From Camellia lanceoleosa (lineage: Eukaryota; Streptophyta; Magnoliopsida; Ericales; Theaceae): DNA of 64,000 bases. Made by a program: the position numbers and the translations under genes. A model generated the notes under the pieces. That model made no database searches and was not told the DNA's origin. It worked only from the letters and a program-made list of their open reading frames with translations. Shown piece by piece: positions 23,396 to 35,098 of the stretch. The DNA is taken from assembly GCA_025200525.1 (NCBI GenBank), contig CM045762.1, positions 25,968,584-26,032,583 on the forward strand, in the 5' to 3' direction. The stretch's first letter is position 1; each line of letters opens with the position of its first letter.

Positions 23396-24143
23396 TGTTG
23401 GCTTTTTGGCTTTTCGAAGGGTATTTTTGTAAATGCGAGCGTGCCAGCAAGGATCAATCAGTCCTTACAGAAATTATAATTACCAACCAATTATCAGACG
23501 ATTGTGTTTTAGTTCTTTCAGCCTCAATGAAGAGGACTTTTACTAGTGGCTTGACTTAGAAGAAATTAAGAGAAATAACAGTTAATATGAAGAACAATGG
23601 AAGTATTTCATTAAAATGAACACTTACAATGATCCGAACTCAGCCTCGAAGATGTTTACAGTGACGATCTACTTAAAACTACTCCTATGAATCAAAGTAC
23701 AGAACAGGTATTTAAAGTGCAAGAAAGGTAAAGACTGGAAAATAAAATATGTAAAGTAAGACTGGTTTGTATGATCTGAGTCCGGGGTTTTTTCTGGGGA
23801 CCTCTTTGCTATTTATACTCCTCAAGGATGACCATCGAACTGCACTTCAAACTGTCGAACTGCTCCTCCATGATTGTTGATCATGCTGCCTTAGAAGTAG
23901 TTCCACTACGTCTTTTCTTGCAGTTGAACTTCCCTCTTGTATTTGAATTTGAATATGAGCAACCGTTGAAGCCATGTCATCTCGTATCTCTTTATTGATC
24001 ATGTGCTACTCAGATCACGTGAGAACCAATTTTCACTACCACGTGTATGATCAGGATCGAAGACTTTGAGTAATCTCCCCATACTACCCTTGCTTTGCCA
24101 CGCGTCGAACTGTAATTGGCTTTTACAAAATATGTAGCCAACA
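23396..24143 (-). repeat. 5' LTR of the Gypsy element
   Basis: This is a 748-bp LTR without the MITE and the 15-bp duplication seen in its partner. On the minus strand TATAAATA lies at 23,810-23,817. About 24 substitutions separate it from the other LTR by eye, mostly transitions. Confidence 0.93.
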
Positions 24144-24409
24144 ATAACTCAAACATATCTTTTCATTACATATGCATTTGGCCATTACGGCTTAGCTTTC
24201 TTTACATTGGTTTCTTATTCAATCCGTTCTCATAACTTATACACGTGGATCACATTTTCGAATCTCAAACTTGTCTCATATCAATTACTCATGTCATTTC
24301 TTAGCTTAATACTCTTTAATCACTCATAATTCATGTCTAAATATGCTCAGAAAAGAATGGGAATAAAAATATGAACATTGAATATCTTTAAAAAACATGC
24401 TGAATTTGG

Positions 24410-24650
24410 CCTGGCCGCTCGAGTGCACCTTTGGTCGCTCGAGCAGACTGCTCTGCCTACAAAAGTACTGGATGGTCAAAAACTACGCTTGAGCCATAAC
24501 TCCTACGCTCGAGCGGTTCAACAAAATGCAAAGAGTTCGCTCAAGCCACCGAGTGGTCACTCGAGCGGTCTGTAATAGACTGCAAAACTACTGGATGCTT
24601 GACATGTTCGCTCGAGCGGCAAATCCTTCACTCGAGCGGACTGCAAAAAT
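24410..24650 (-). repeat. CTCGAGCG-rich block inside solo LTR A
   Basis: GCTCGAGCG-type words recur about seven times, some decayed to CTCGAGTG or CACTCGAGCG. The block matches those in solo LTRs B and C and supports common family membership. Confidence 0.8.
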
Positions 24651-25816
24651 TATGGATTTTCAAAACAGAGTTTTGAGCTTCCAAATGCAAATTCAAAGGA
24701 AAAACTCATGCAAGGCTTGTTCAAAATTTTAGAAAACTATCCAAAAACTTGAACATATGATTTTCACAAACTCTTTTTGCTCAAAACTCATGGATTTAAC
24801 CAAAATTGGGCTCAAAGCTCCCATGCATGTAAGTTTTACAAACCTTTTTCAAAACTCATGTCATTAGCAATTTTAAACTCAATAGTTCCATGCATATCCA
24901 AATTTCATTTCCAAAACATGAAATTAAACTTTAGAACATGATAATTCAAACATGCAAGTTCCAAGAAATTTATAATTATGATCATGGATGGTAGAATTCT
25001 AACTCCAATGACCATGTATGAAACATTCAACTTCAAATTCTTTTTCAAAGCTTACAAATCATGGAGGTTAACTTCAAAATAACTCAATTCAAGAATGCAT
25101 GTGAAATGTAGCTTCAAAACTCAATTTAAACAACATATTCATGATCAAAACTAAAGAATCATGCCAAAACTATACATGCATGTTAGGTACTTTCTCTTCT
25201 TGGCATTCTTTAACAAAAAACATGCAATTAATCTCATATAGTTCATGAATTTAACTCTAAATCATATACTCTCCAAGAATTAAGGGTTAAATGCTCACCA
25301 AAAGCCTTCAAATACTCTTGTTCTAGCACTAACTTGAGCTACTCTAGCAAAATCTCCATTTTTTTTCTTGAATCTCTACCTTTTCTCTCTCTAAGTTGGA
25401 GTTCACCCTCTCTCTAGAATATGATTTCAGAATTTTCCACTCAAATGAAACATGCTTGAGCTCAAGAATGAGCCTAAGAGCCCACTTATATAGTTGAAAT
25501 GCTAATATACATTAATTAGAATATTAGGTTTGCAAAACACAACTTAATTAATCAAGCTAATCAAATTTTTAGTAAAATTTGCCATATGATTCTAAAAATT
25601 CCGAATAACATATTAACGTAACCAATTTCAGTTTCGGATATCAATAAGGTTTTCAATTTTCAGATCAAAACAGAATTCCTGACAACTATTACTACGAGTA
25701 ACAGATAAAAGGCCAAATAACATAAAAAATACATAATAACGCATAATTTATTTTAATCCCTTCATTAGCATCCTTAATTATGGATTAGTACTTAATTATG
25801 GATCGGGGTTGTTACA

Positions 25817-26933
25817 GTAGATAACATAAATCTTTCTGTAATTGTTTCCGAAACAAACATTGTCAGAAATCCTAAAGAATGGTGGATGAACATTAGTGCT
25901 ACTCGTCACATCTGTGCCAACAAAAAGATGTTCACATCTTATTCTGTGGTGAACAACGGTGAACAACTTTTCATGGGTAGCTCCTTGACTTTTAAAGTTG
26001 AAGGATAAGGAAAGATTATTCTGAAGATGACATCTGGAAAGGAACTCACTCTCAACAATGTGCTGCATGTACCGAACATTTGCAAGAATCTAGTCTCCGG
26101 ATCTCTATTGAGTAAAAATGGGTTTAGACTAATTTTTGAAAGTGACAAATTTGTACTTACTAAAAATGGGATATATGCAGAAAATGTTACATGTTTGATG
26201 GCCTTTTCAAACTAAATGTAATGACTATTGTCCTATCTGTTATTAATAATAATACATATTCTTCTTACTTGCTTAAATCTTCAAATTTATGGTATGGTAG
26301 ATTAGGACATGTTAATTATGGATCTTTGCGTAGATTAATTAATATGGAATATTTGCCTAAATTTGACATTGATTTAAATCATAAATGTGAAATTTGTATT
26401 AAGACAAAATTAACTAAAACTCATTTTCATTCAATCAAAAGAAGTATGGAACCACTTGAATTAATTCATATTGACATTTGTGATTTTAAATCAATTCAAA
26501 CTAAAGGTAGGAAAAAATATTTTATCACTTTCATAGATGACTATACTAGATATGTTTATTTAGTTTGAACCAAGGATGAAGCTTTGAAAATGTTCATTCA
26601 ATTTAAGAATGAAATTGAAAATCAACTTGGTAAGAAAATTAAAAAATTAAGAAGTGATAGAAGTGGTGAATATGAATCACTTTTTGGTGAGTTTTGTAAA
26701 GAACATGAAATAATTCATCAAACCACTGCTCCTTACTCACCTCAACAAAATGGAATTGCTGAAAAGAAAAATAGGATTTTAAAAGAAATGATGAATGTCA
26801 TATTAATAAGTTCTGAATTATCTCAAAACTTGTAGAGGGAAGCAATACTTTCTGCTAATTATATTCTAAATAAAGTACCCCGGAAGAAAGTGAATCAAAC
26901 ACTTTATGAAAATGTGGCATGGGAGAGTACTAT
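25817..26933 (+). pseudogene. Copia protease remnant and integrase N-terminus/core (middle part of the outer Copia)
   Basis: The Copia resumes with a protease-like block WWMNISATRHICA, in which the expected catalytic Asp-Thr/Ser-Gly triad is lost. [18 protein letters not shown] follows. A frameshift near 26,215 leads to the integrase zinc finger (LWYGRLGHVNYGSL, CEICIKTK) and core, with catalytic Asp in HIDICDF, Asp in RSDRSGEY and Glu in NGIAEKKNR. Stops lie at 25,987-26,010 (one TAA), 26,566-26,568 (TGA) and 26,833-26,835 (TAG in place of Trp). The element is interrupted at 26,933 by solo LTR B within the integrase. Confidence 0.9.
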
Positions 26934-29291
26934 TGTAACAACCCTCGTACTGATTATCGATAAACTGCTGAATTAGCTACTGGTTACTACTAAACTGAAC
27001 TAATAATGACTGATACTTGGATTAACTGAAGTACTGAATGGACTGATTGAAATCGAAACTGAAATCGAATAAGCTTATCTATTGAATTGCATATTGCATC
27101 TGTTTGATTGATTGATTATCTGTTTGAGTTTATATGTTTAAACTGCTAATTGAAGGCCTTATCGGCAGCCGAATTGAGAACCGTTTAGAGTCTTGGGATC
27201 AGTAGAATAATTGTGATTTAATAGTATATTTATCTGAAAATTGATTAGGGATGATTAAATTAGATTTAAACGAGTTAATTGTCAAGATGGACTTATTTAC
27301 CACATTGCCACCTTAGTGGACCCATTGTTTAATATTATTTGAGCCTTAATGCATGTGAACAAAACATCTTGATCAACCCTATTTTGCCTCTCAACCGACC
27401 AAACAAGAGAAACAAGGGAGAGTGAGAGTTAAGAGAAGTATTAAGCTCATCTTGTAGAAATTGCTTGGAATTGGTGTATAACTTGGCATAATCAAGCTTC
27501 CTTACCTTGAATTGAGACTTAGGTAAGTGAATTCATTGTCTTCTTGTTATCTTTAAGCTCCATCTTGCATGTATCATGGTTATAGAGAACTTGAGTCTTG
27601 ATTTTGTTTATAATTGTTGAATTAGAGCTTCATTGTTGCATGCATGGTCATTTTGGCGTATTTTGAAGTTAAATTCTTGGAGAATTATACATGCATGTCT
27701 ATATTTTTATCATAGTCCATGTTTCCACATTGTTTTCAAAGATTGGAGCTCAATAGAGCAAGATTTGAACCTTGAATTTGGTTTAAAACTCATGCATTGC
27801 ATGTTTTGAAATTGTTTATGAAATGGGTTTGAATTTTGGATTTAATTGACTCACCTTTGGGGCTTGAATTCATAAATTGGCTTTTGAAACTTGTTATACA
27901 TTGTTTTGGGATGTATTTTCCAGAATTTGGGCCCAAGAGGTCGAGAATTGAGTTGAGAATGCTTGGTTTGAGCTTGAAAGGCAAATCTGGAAATTCCAGA
28001 TTTGGCTTCTTCGCTCGAGCGAAGGATTCCTCGCTCGAGCGACCAGCGTTTCCTCTGAGCCACGCTCGAGCGAAGGATTGGTGGCTCGAGCGTAAAAATC
28101 GAGCATCCATTATTTTTATTTTTTCATCGACGCTCGGCGAATGATTGTTCGCAAGCGAAGCCTTTGATTTTGCAACCTCGCCGAAGCGAAGGAAGTCTCG
28201 CCGGCGAGACCCCTTTTCAAAGAACTTTTGAAAAATGCCTTCCAACTGTATTTTTGCATCCTCATCCCATCCTAGGCATTCTTAGGCCTAGTTTAAGGCA
28301 TCTTAATGAGGATTTAGATATAGAACCACACCGAGGAAATTTAGGGATTTAATTATCATCCTTCCGACTGTGAACTTAGTGTGTGTTCTATTTGTTAACT
28401 GTTTAGGGTTGGCTCTCGGGGATGCGCTCTAGCTGCTATTAGCCCAATCTCTGTGAGTAACAATTGTGTAAAGATATGTTCAAAATGGTTATCTTTTGAA
28501 TCTCGAATCAATTGTTTATTGAATCGATATTGTTTCTTGAATGAATGTATGTCCAGATTCTCGAATCAGTATTGTGGCATCCTTAGCATTGATCTTTATT
28601 CATAGAGCTCGGTTCCCTTTGGAACCATACTATTATCGATCGATGGCCATCATTACCGCGGTTCTGGTACATCTGGTCCTTTTGGACCTCTTATAGGCTA
28701 ATGGGTGTACCACATATGACCGATTGATCAATATCGAAGATCAAATCTTGTTTAATGAATCGATTTCATTATCAGAAGACATTCATTCATAACCTCTTTA
28801 CGCTGTATGTTATTCACTGGGCTTTAGCTCACTGTTTATATATATATATGTAGGTTCACAGCAGCCAGATCGGAGCTAGGAGCGTGGGTTGGTCCCCAGT
28901 TCTGTCAAGCCAGCCTATGTGCCTCACTGCGAGGTTCCGAGTTGCCATGCTATGGCTTGGGGTGTTTTTGTGTCCCCCATCGGTCTCCTTACTGTTTTGT
29001 TCTAATTGTATAGACTGTCTACTGTTTTACTGTACTGTTACCGAGGGATTAGGTCCCCGTACTGAATGGTTGTATATGATTGTATAGACTATACCGTTCT
29101 GAACTGTATGAATGCATAAAAATGTTTTTGGCATCTGATTTTCACATTTTCAATGGACACTAGTTACTTCAGATATTGGCTTCCGCCAGTTCTCAGATTG
29201 CTTAACTGTTTATCGTTTCAAGAGGGCCTTCGTAATCTCGACATCGGCGATTCTGATGCTAAACCCATAGGGCCGGGTTTGGGTCGTGACA
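26934..29291 (+). mobile_element. Solo LTR B (forward), same family as A and C; TSD ACTAT
   Basis: This 2,358-bp insertion starts TGTAACAACCCTCG, ends GGGTCGTGACA and is flanked by ACTAT at 26,929-26,933 and 29,292-29,296. It carries the family's GCTCGAGCG block (about 28,010-28,215) and the conserved ATTCACTGGGCTTTAGCTC motif followed by a TATA-like run near 28,840-28,850. No coding frame or second LTR is present. It splits the Copia integrase. Confidence 0.92.
28010..28215 (+). repeat. CTCGAGCG-rich block inside solo LTR B
   Basis: GCTCGAGCGAAGG and variants recur, with the later copies decayed (GCCGAAGCGAAGG). The position relative to the LTR ends matches the block in solo LTR C. Confidence 0.8.
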
Positions 29292-31246
29292 ACTATCCTA
29301 CAAATACTTAAAAGTGTGGGGATGTTTAGCTAAAGTGGATATTCCTAGTCTTAAAAAGACTAAGATAGGTCCTAAAACTATTGATTGCATATTCATTGGT
29401 TATGCCAAGAATAATAGTGCATATCGGTTGTTGATTCATAAGTCAGAACATTCTGAAATGCATGTAAATACTATTATTGAATCCTGGAATGCATTATTCT
29501 TTGAACATATATTTCCAAATAAGATTAGACAAAAGACTAGTACTAATAAAAGATCTTATGATGCTATTTCTAGTCATGATCAAAAACAAAATCAACAACA
29601 AGAGCAAGAGATAGATCAAAATGAGGAAGAGGAACTTATGCATAGTAAACGTGCTAGAACCTCAAAATCTTTTAGTCCAGATTTTGTAACTTTTTTGTTT
29701 GAAAATGAGCTTTTAACTTTCAAAGAAATTATGTCCAGTCCTGAAGCTCCTTTATGGAAAAAGGCTATAAATAGCAAAGTTGAATCCATCTTGCAAAATC
29801 ACACTTGGGAATTGGTGGATTTGCCATCAGGTTGTAAACCTCTTAGGTACAAGTGGATTTTCAACAGACAAATGAAAGCAGATGGATCAATTGACAAATA
29901 CAAGGCAGGACTTGTGGTCAAAGGATATAGACAAAAAGAAAGTCTTGACTATTTTGACACATACTCATCAGTTACTAGAATAACATCCATTAGAATGCTA
30001 ATTGCCATTGCATCTTTGAACAATCTATAAATTCATCAAATGGATGTGAAAAGAATTTTCTTAAATAGTGAGTTAAATGAAGAAATTTGCATGGAACAAC
30101 CAAAAGGTTTTTCTGTTCTAGGAAAAGAAAAGACAGTGTGTAAATTGCTTAAATTATTATATGGTTTAAAACAAGCACCAAAGCAATGACATGAGAAATT
30201 TAACAAGGTAATGATGTCAAATGGATTTAAAATTAATGAATGTAACAAATGTGTTTATATTAAAAACACAAACAACGGTTATGTTATAGTATGTCTTTAT
30301 GTGGATGATATGCTCATCATAGGTAGTAATAATGACATGATTAAAATTACTAAGAAAATGTTGAATAAACATTTTGACATGAAGGACATGGGGATTACTG
30401 ATGTAATTCTTGGTATAAAAATTACCAAAACATCAGAAGGATATGCTTTGTTACAATCACATTGCATGGAGAAAATACTTGACAAATTTAGCAAAAATAA
30501 TAATCATTTTCCTAGAACACCTGTGGATGTTAATTTGTTTCTTTCTAAAAATGTACATAAAGTATTTCTCAATTAGAGTATGCCCAAATTATTGGAAGCT
30601 TAATGTACTTGACGAACTGCACTCAGTCGGATATAGCTTATGCAATAAGTAAATTAAGTAGATATACAAGTAATCCAGGAGTAGAACACTGGGACACTAT
30701 TATAAGGGTTCTAAGATATCTCCGATTTACTCGTAACATTGGGCTTAATTATACTAGATATCTAGCAGTACTTGAAGGGTACTGTGATACAAATTGGATA
30801 TCAGATACTAGAGACTCAAAATCCACCAATGGGTATGTCTTTACTCTTGGTGAAGCAACTGTATCTTGGAAATCTTCCAAACAGACTTGCATTGCTAGGT
30901 CTACTATGGAATCAGAATTTGTAGCTTTAGATAAAGTTGGAAAAGAAACAGAATGGCTTAGTCACTTCCTTGAAGATATTCTAATGTGGCCAAAACCGGT
31001 GCATGCTATATGCATACATTGTGATAGTCAATCAGCAATAGATAGAGCACAGAGTCATATGTATAATGGTAAGTCGCGACACATTCGTCGTTGACATAAC
31101 ATTGTGAGACAACTACTCTCTAATGAAATTATTTTCATGAATATGTGAAGTCTAAAGATAGTATAGCGGATCCACTAACCAAAGGGTTAGCAAGAGAGTT
31201 AGTTGAGAATTCATCGAGGGGAATGAGGCTTAAGCCTATTAGATAA
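29292..31246 (+). pseudogene. Copia integrase C-terminus, reverse transcriptase and RNase H
   Basis: The frame continues with WGCLAKVDIPSLKKTKIGPK and IFIGYAKNNSAYRLL, the end of integrase. It passes through an acidic linker to RT (PLWKKAINSKVESI, LRYKWIFNRQMKADG, the catalytic YVDDMLIIGSN at about 30,298-30,330). It ends with Copia RNase H ([52 protein letters not shown], and after another stop SIADPLTKGL). Stops at 30,028-30,030 (TAA) and 30,188-30,190 (TGA for Trp), and frameshifts near 30,575 and 31,094, inactivate it. The final codon is TAA 31,244-31,246. The same region recurs after the gap at 57,559. Confidence 0.94.
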
Positions 31247-31825
31247 GAGTTAGCACAACGGCAACCTAACCTAGTTGACTGGAGATCCCAAGATTTAGGT
31301 TCAAAGGGACAACCGAGTTGTGTATGACTCATAAAAATTATTGAGGAGTCAAACTCCTACCCATTTCTATGATGAAATAGTAATGTCTGTAGCATTTTAG
31401 GTTAAGTAATACTTTTAATAATTCTTATATCTAGGAATACCTAGTGGAGTATGGTAGGATACTTTTCATAAGAATCACCTATATGAGTATGAACTGGGCC
31501 GGTTCTATGAGATTTGTGAAAGGTTACAATTCTCTAGAGCACTCATGAAAGACCAGGTTGTTCAGGGCCAAAATGAACACAATAGTGAGAATTAAACTGT
31601 GTCTGGTAATATACTGTGTGAGTTCTATTGTCTTGGTTTACACAAATGGCTGAATAGTTCAAGACATCATGTTCACTAGTTAGCCAGTAAATCCGATAGT
31701 GTCTCACAAGGGAAGATTCAAAGCCAAAAGCTACCAATCCTTTGTAAAATATTTTTAATTTATGTACTCTCTGTAATTAGATCATGTGCATTTTTTCTCT
31801 GTCAAATTTCATTCATATGGGGGAC
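31247..31825 (+). other. Copia 3' untranslated region and polypurine tract
   Basis: About 580 bp separate the pol stop from the 3' LTR, without coding content. Immediately before the LTR, ATATGGGGGAC (31,815-31,825) is a plausible polypurine tract. Confidence 0.75.
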
Positions 31826-33011
31826 TGTTAGAATTATGATTTTTTATAGGCTTATTTTGAGCCAACTTTGAGCCCAAATTTGAGTAGGTTAGCCTAAATT
31901 TGAGTAGGTCCCACGCGTCTTTTGGGGTGAGTCCAAAGAGGTGACATGTTCCTTGTTGCATGGCAAGTCACACGATGCAAACGGTTCATCAAAATCATTT
32001 ATGAGTGAATTGGAACTTGACGTCATTTTCGGGTTCGTAGAAAGGAAAGTTGAAGAGGTAAATGTGGGTTTCCTTTATATGGTTGTTCTACATTGAAAAA
32101 TTAAGAGAACTTATCTGTGTATATAAATTTTAAGTAACAATACTTGGATTAGGCCCCAAGGGGCACCACAAGATTGTAGAAGGAATGAATTATGGACAAA
32201 GTGGGCCTTGGCCTAAACCACCACACACCCCCGCACACTACCACCGTCCGTTTGTCCGACCGGCTGAGTCGAGCCGAGCGAGGGTGTAGATTGTGGCTCG
32301 GGTTGGTCTTAATATTAATTTTTTGGACAAAATTTATTTGAATTTTTTTCAAAAATTCTTGCGAAAAAATTATTTTTTCTAAACAAAATTAATTCAAATT
32401 TTGCGCCAAATTTGAATTCAATTTTTTGTCCAAAACTTTGCCTTCTCCGGTCCAATTTTCCAAAAGATTAAATTATTCTTAACAGATTGAAAACTACCAG
32501 TAGTTTTGGACAGTAGATCAAATTGGTTTTCCAGTAGATCTAGTCAAATTTGTTTCATACCTGTTCAGTTTGAATTTTGCACATGTTCACTTCAATTTTT
32601 ACCTATTCGAACAGATCTGAAGGACACCAATCTGCCTATAAATACTACAATGTTCTAGCAATTTTTTCATTCGAAAAAATTCACTTGTTACTTTGAATTT
32701 TTGCTCTCTTGCATCATTATTCTTCATAATAGTTTTTAGGAAAAATTCTGAAAGTATAGAACACAGGTTTTGGCTCGCCGTACAGATTGTTTGGAGTGCT
32801 GCTACAATCTGTGTAAAGATCATTACATCCTGGGAGATAGACGTCATTTATCCGTAAACACCAAACGGAGTGAATCTGTCTTAAAAGTCACACACTCAAC
32901 TTGATCTTTTTGTACTTATTCATTTAGATAAATAAATTCTGTAAATAATTTATTTTTATTTGTTTGATTTGATTTCAAGTTATTTATTTTACACAGAAGA
33001 TTGTTCCAACA
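31826..33011 (+). repeat. 3' LTR of the outer Copia element
   Basis: The 1,186-bp LTR begins TGTTAGAATTATG right after the polypurine tract and ends TTGTTCCAACA. The next bases are AATAT, the likely target duplication, which cannot be verified because the 5' LTR is outside the window. A second copy (59,792-60,975) has the same right flank. Confidence 0.85.
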
Positions 33012-33372
33012 AATATAAATCACAATGTAAGTCAACATCTTTTTATAAATTTGAACTTTGACACCTAAGTATTATCTCCATAACCCCAAGTCTAAATAAG
33101 ATATTAATGATCAATAAATATTTCTAACCACCCCAATTACTATTTTTCTTTTTTTCTTTTTCATTTTTTTTCCCGGTGAACCAGTGAAATTAATAGAAAG
33201 GAGTTATTCACTTCTCTTGATAATGACCTAACTAAGAATCCAGGTACATATGCCATCACAATCACACCTTTATGAATGATTATAAATAATAAAAATGATT
33301 TAGACCACTAAAAAATACATCACTAATAGTATTAATACATTGAGAATGATAAAAAAACAAGAAACAAGGCAT
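33012..33372. other. Intergenic flank, nothing recognised
   Basis: AT-rich sequence with no coding frame or repeat boundary that I can support. Confidence 0.6.
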
Positions 33373-33440
33373 AAAAAGTGAGCGGGACCTACTGTCACAT
33401 CATTAGTGTTCCATTTCTAGTACTCCCAAGCATTTTTCTA
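33373..33440 (+). repeat. Fragment of a small MITE family
   Basis: The end of this segment (GGGACCTACTGTCACATCA, then CCCAAGCATTTTTCT) matches the right halves of two MITE-like units at 44,227-44,570. Only one half is recognisable here. Confidence 0.5.
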
Positions 33441-33480
33441 TAAATAACCCTTTATTTGGATCAAGTTTGGCATCTACTAG

Positions 33481-33824
33481 GGTTGGTTTGGGATGTTCTA
33501 AAAAAATGTATTTTTTGACTTATTGACTTATATGGATTGAATTTGGGTTGGGTTTGATGTGATGTGTTAGAGAGGTGATGTGATTTAAATAAGATGATGT
33601 GATTTAAATAGGATAATGACTTTTTGACTTTTTGTATTATTTAAGTTATGCCAAACTTGACCTAAATAATACAAAAAGTCAAAAAGTTACTATCCTATTT
33701 AAATCACATCATCTTATTTAAATCACATCACCTCTCTAACACATCACATCAAACTTAATCCAAATCCAACTTATATAAGACAATAAATTAAAAAATATAC
33801 TTTTTTAGAAGATTCCAAACCCAA
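33481..33824. mobile_element. Foldback MITE, ~340 bp almost complete hairpin
   Basis: The two halves are inverted copies across almost their whole length. The left arm runs from TTGGTTTGGGATGTTC to CTTTTTGTATTATTTA, and the right arm returns from TAAATAATACAAAAAG to GATTCCAAACCCAA, with a loop of about 20 bases near 33,640-33,660. Inner portions (GGTGATGTGATTTAAATA and similar) match perfectly for long stretches. Such structures are typical of foldback MITEs and of young small-RNA hairpins. A second copy lies in the duplicated block at about 61,442-61,785. Confidence 0.88.
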
Positions 33825-34039
33825 TTTGATAAAGAAATAATTGAAGCTTTAAAGACATTTCTTTTCTTTGTGTGTATGTGAGAGAGATGGACTCAGCTGT
33901 GTGAGAAAGTAAACGATAGGACTTATTTGGTAAAGAGAAATAATTAAAGCTATAAAGACTTGTATTCTTTGTGAGGAGGTAAAAGATATTGATGTCATTT
34001 GGTAAAGTTTATAATTAAAAAGTACAAGATAATGTTTTT

Positions 34040-34270
34040 TTTTTTTTTTTTTCACATTCTTCTTCACTATTTGAAAATTATGTAAGTTACTCAAATTTGT
34101 CAAAAATAAATAAATAAATAAATAAATGTGCATCCTAAAGGCTCATCAAACAAAGCCCAGCACTCTCTTTGGTTTACAAATTAAAAAAATGACCAATTTC
34201 TTCTTCTTCTTCTTCTTCTTCTTCTTCCTTTTTTTTTTTTTTTTTTGTTGTATGTATGTATGTATGGGGG
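34040..34270 (+). repeat. Poly-T, AAAT, CTT and TGTA microsatellites
   Basis: A T-run (34,036-34,051), an AAAT array (34,106-34,127), a CTT array (34,199-34,227) with a further T-run, and TGTATGTATGTATG follow one another. No gene is supported. Confidence 0.9.
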
Positions 34271-35098
34271 AATGCATGATTTTAGTGTTACTCTCAAATT
34301 AGGGCTCCATCAATATTAAAATTAAAAAAAAAACAAAACTAGGCATGTTAGATAAGCCTGACTAGACTTGTCAGATTCGCTAAATTTCAAGTCAAGTAAA
34401 TTCTCAAAATACTAGATTCTTGAATTTTTTTTAAAAAGATCTGATGGACTCAAGGTCGAGTCTCGAATTAGACTAGCAAGGCATTAAAAACTACGAGAGG
34501 GTTTGGAACTGGGTCGACGCGATCCTAAACTGAGCACATGCCAACCCACAAATATTGAGCCAAATTTACATTAAAAAATTAACTTTGCTTGGTTTGCGTT
34601 TTTTAAAAATACTTTTTAATAAAATTTTATTTTTTTATTTTTCGTATTTTTTTTTATTTTTACTGATTTTTTTTTAATATTTTAAGAATTTTTTTAAAAT
34701 TTTTAGACACACCTAACATAAATACATTTAAAAAATATAATTTTTGTGAAAAAAATCTTTAAAAAATTTACTAAAAGCCAAAAATATTTTAAAAAATACA
34801 AAAATTCAATACATTTTCATATTTTGTGTATTTATTAATTTTTTAAAATATTTTTTTCACAAATATTTTACTTTTTAGACACATCTAATTAAGATGCATC
34901 TAAAAAAGTTTTAAAAAAAATGTTTAAAATTTTAAAAATATTCACTAAAAACAAACAAACAAAAAAAAAACGAAAAACTCGATTTTTAAAAAATTTAATT
35001 CAAAAGACTCAAACTAAACCCAATGATTTTATGGGAGAATATTCAACATCTTTAAGCAAATATTTTGATATGTTAATAATTAGGATTTTATACTAGAT
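34271..35098. other. AT-rich intergenic sequence, nothing recognised
   Basis: Very AT-rich sequence with many A and T runs. No coding frame, RNA gene or element boundary could be supported. Confidence 0.6.

Larger units (their letters stand above)
3982..24143 (-). mobile_element. Full-length Ty3/Gypsy retrotransposon, Tat-type, with antisense genes; TSD ATAAC
   Basis: Two LTRs (3,982-4,887 and 23,396-24,143) start TGTTGGC, end AGCCAACA and are flanked by ATAAC at 3,977-3,981 and 24,144-24,148. On the minus strand the order is 5' LTR, primer-binding site, gag, aspartic protease, RT, RNase H, a second RNase H-like domain, integrase, two opposite-strand genes, polypurine tract, 3' LTR. The extra RNase H and the long antisense region before the 3' LTR are hallmarks of the plant Tat lineage. 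Total length is 20.2 kb, about 15.5 kb without the nested solo LTR D. I count about 24 substitutions in 748 aligned LTR bases by eye. All ORFs are broken, so it is not autonomous today. Confidence 0.93.
383..25816 (-). mobile_element. Solo LTR A (reversed), host of two later insertions; TSD GTAGA
   Basis: The element begins TGTCACGACCC and ends GGGGTTGTTACA, with the 5-bp duplication GTAGA at 378-382 and 25,817-25,821. Read on the minus strand it starts TGTAACAACCCCG and ends GTCGTGACA, the same termini as the forward solo LTR at 1,219-3,918. Its own sequence is only 383-1,218, 3,924-3,981 and 24,149-25,816, about 2.56 kb. The rest is a nested solo LTR and a nested Gypsy element. On the minus strand a TATA-like run sits near 780-796, next to a conserved motif shared with the other two copies. 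No coding region or second LTR is seen, so recombination between two LTRs is the likely origin. Confidence 0.85.

Noticed and set aside
33849..34133. A ~94-codon minus-strand ORF repeated at 61,805-62,086
   Set aside because: It runs through poly-T and AAAT microsatellites. Its repetition only reflects the duplicated block, and the product is low complexity.
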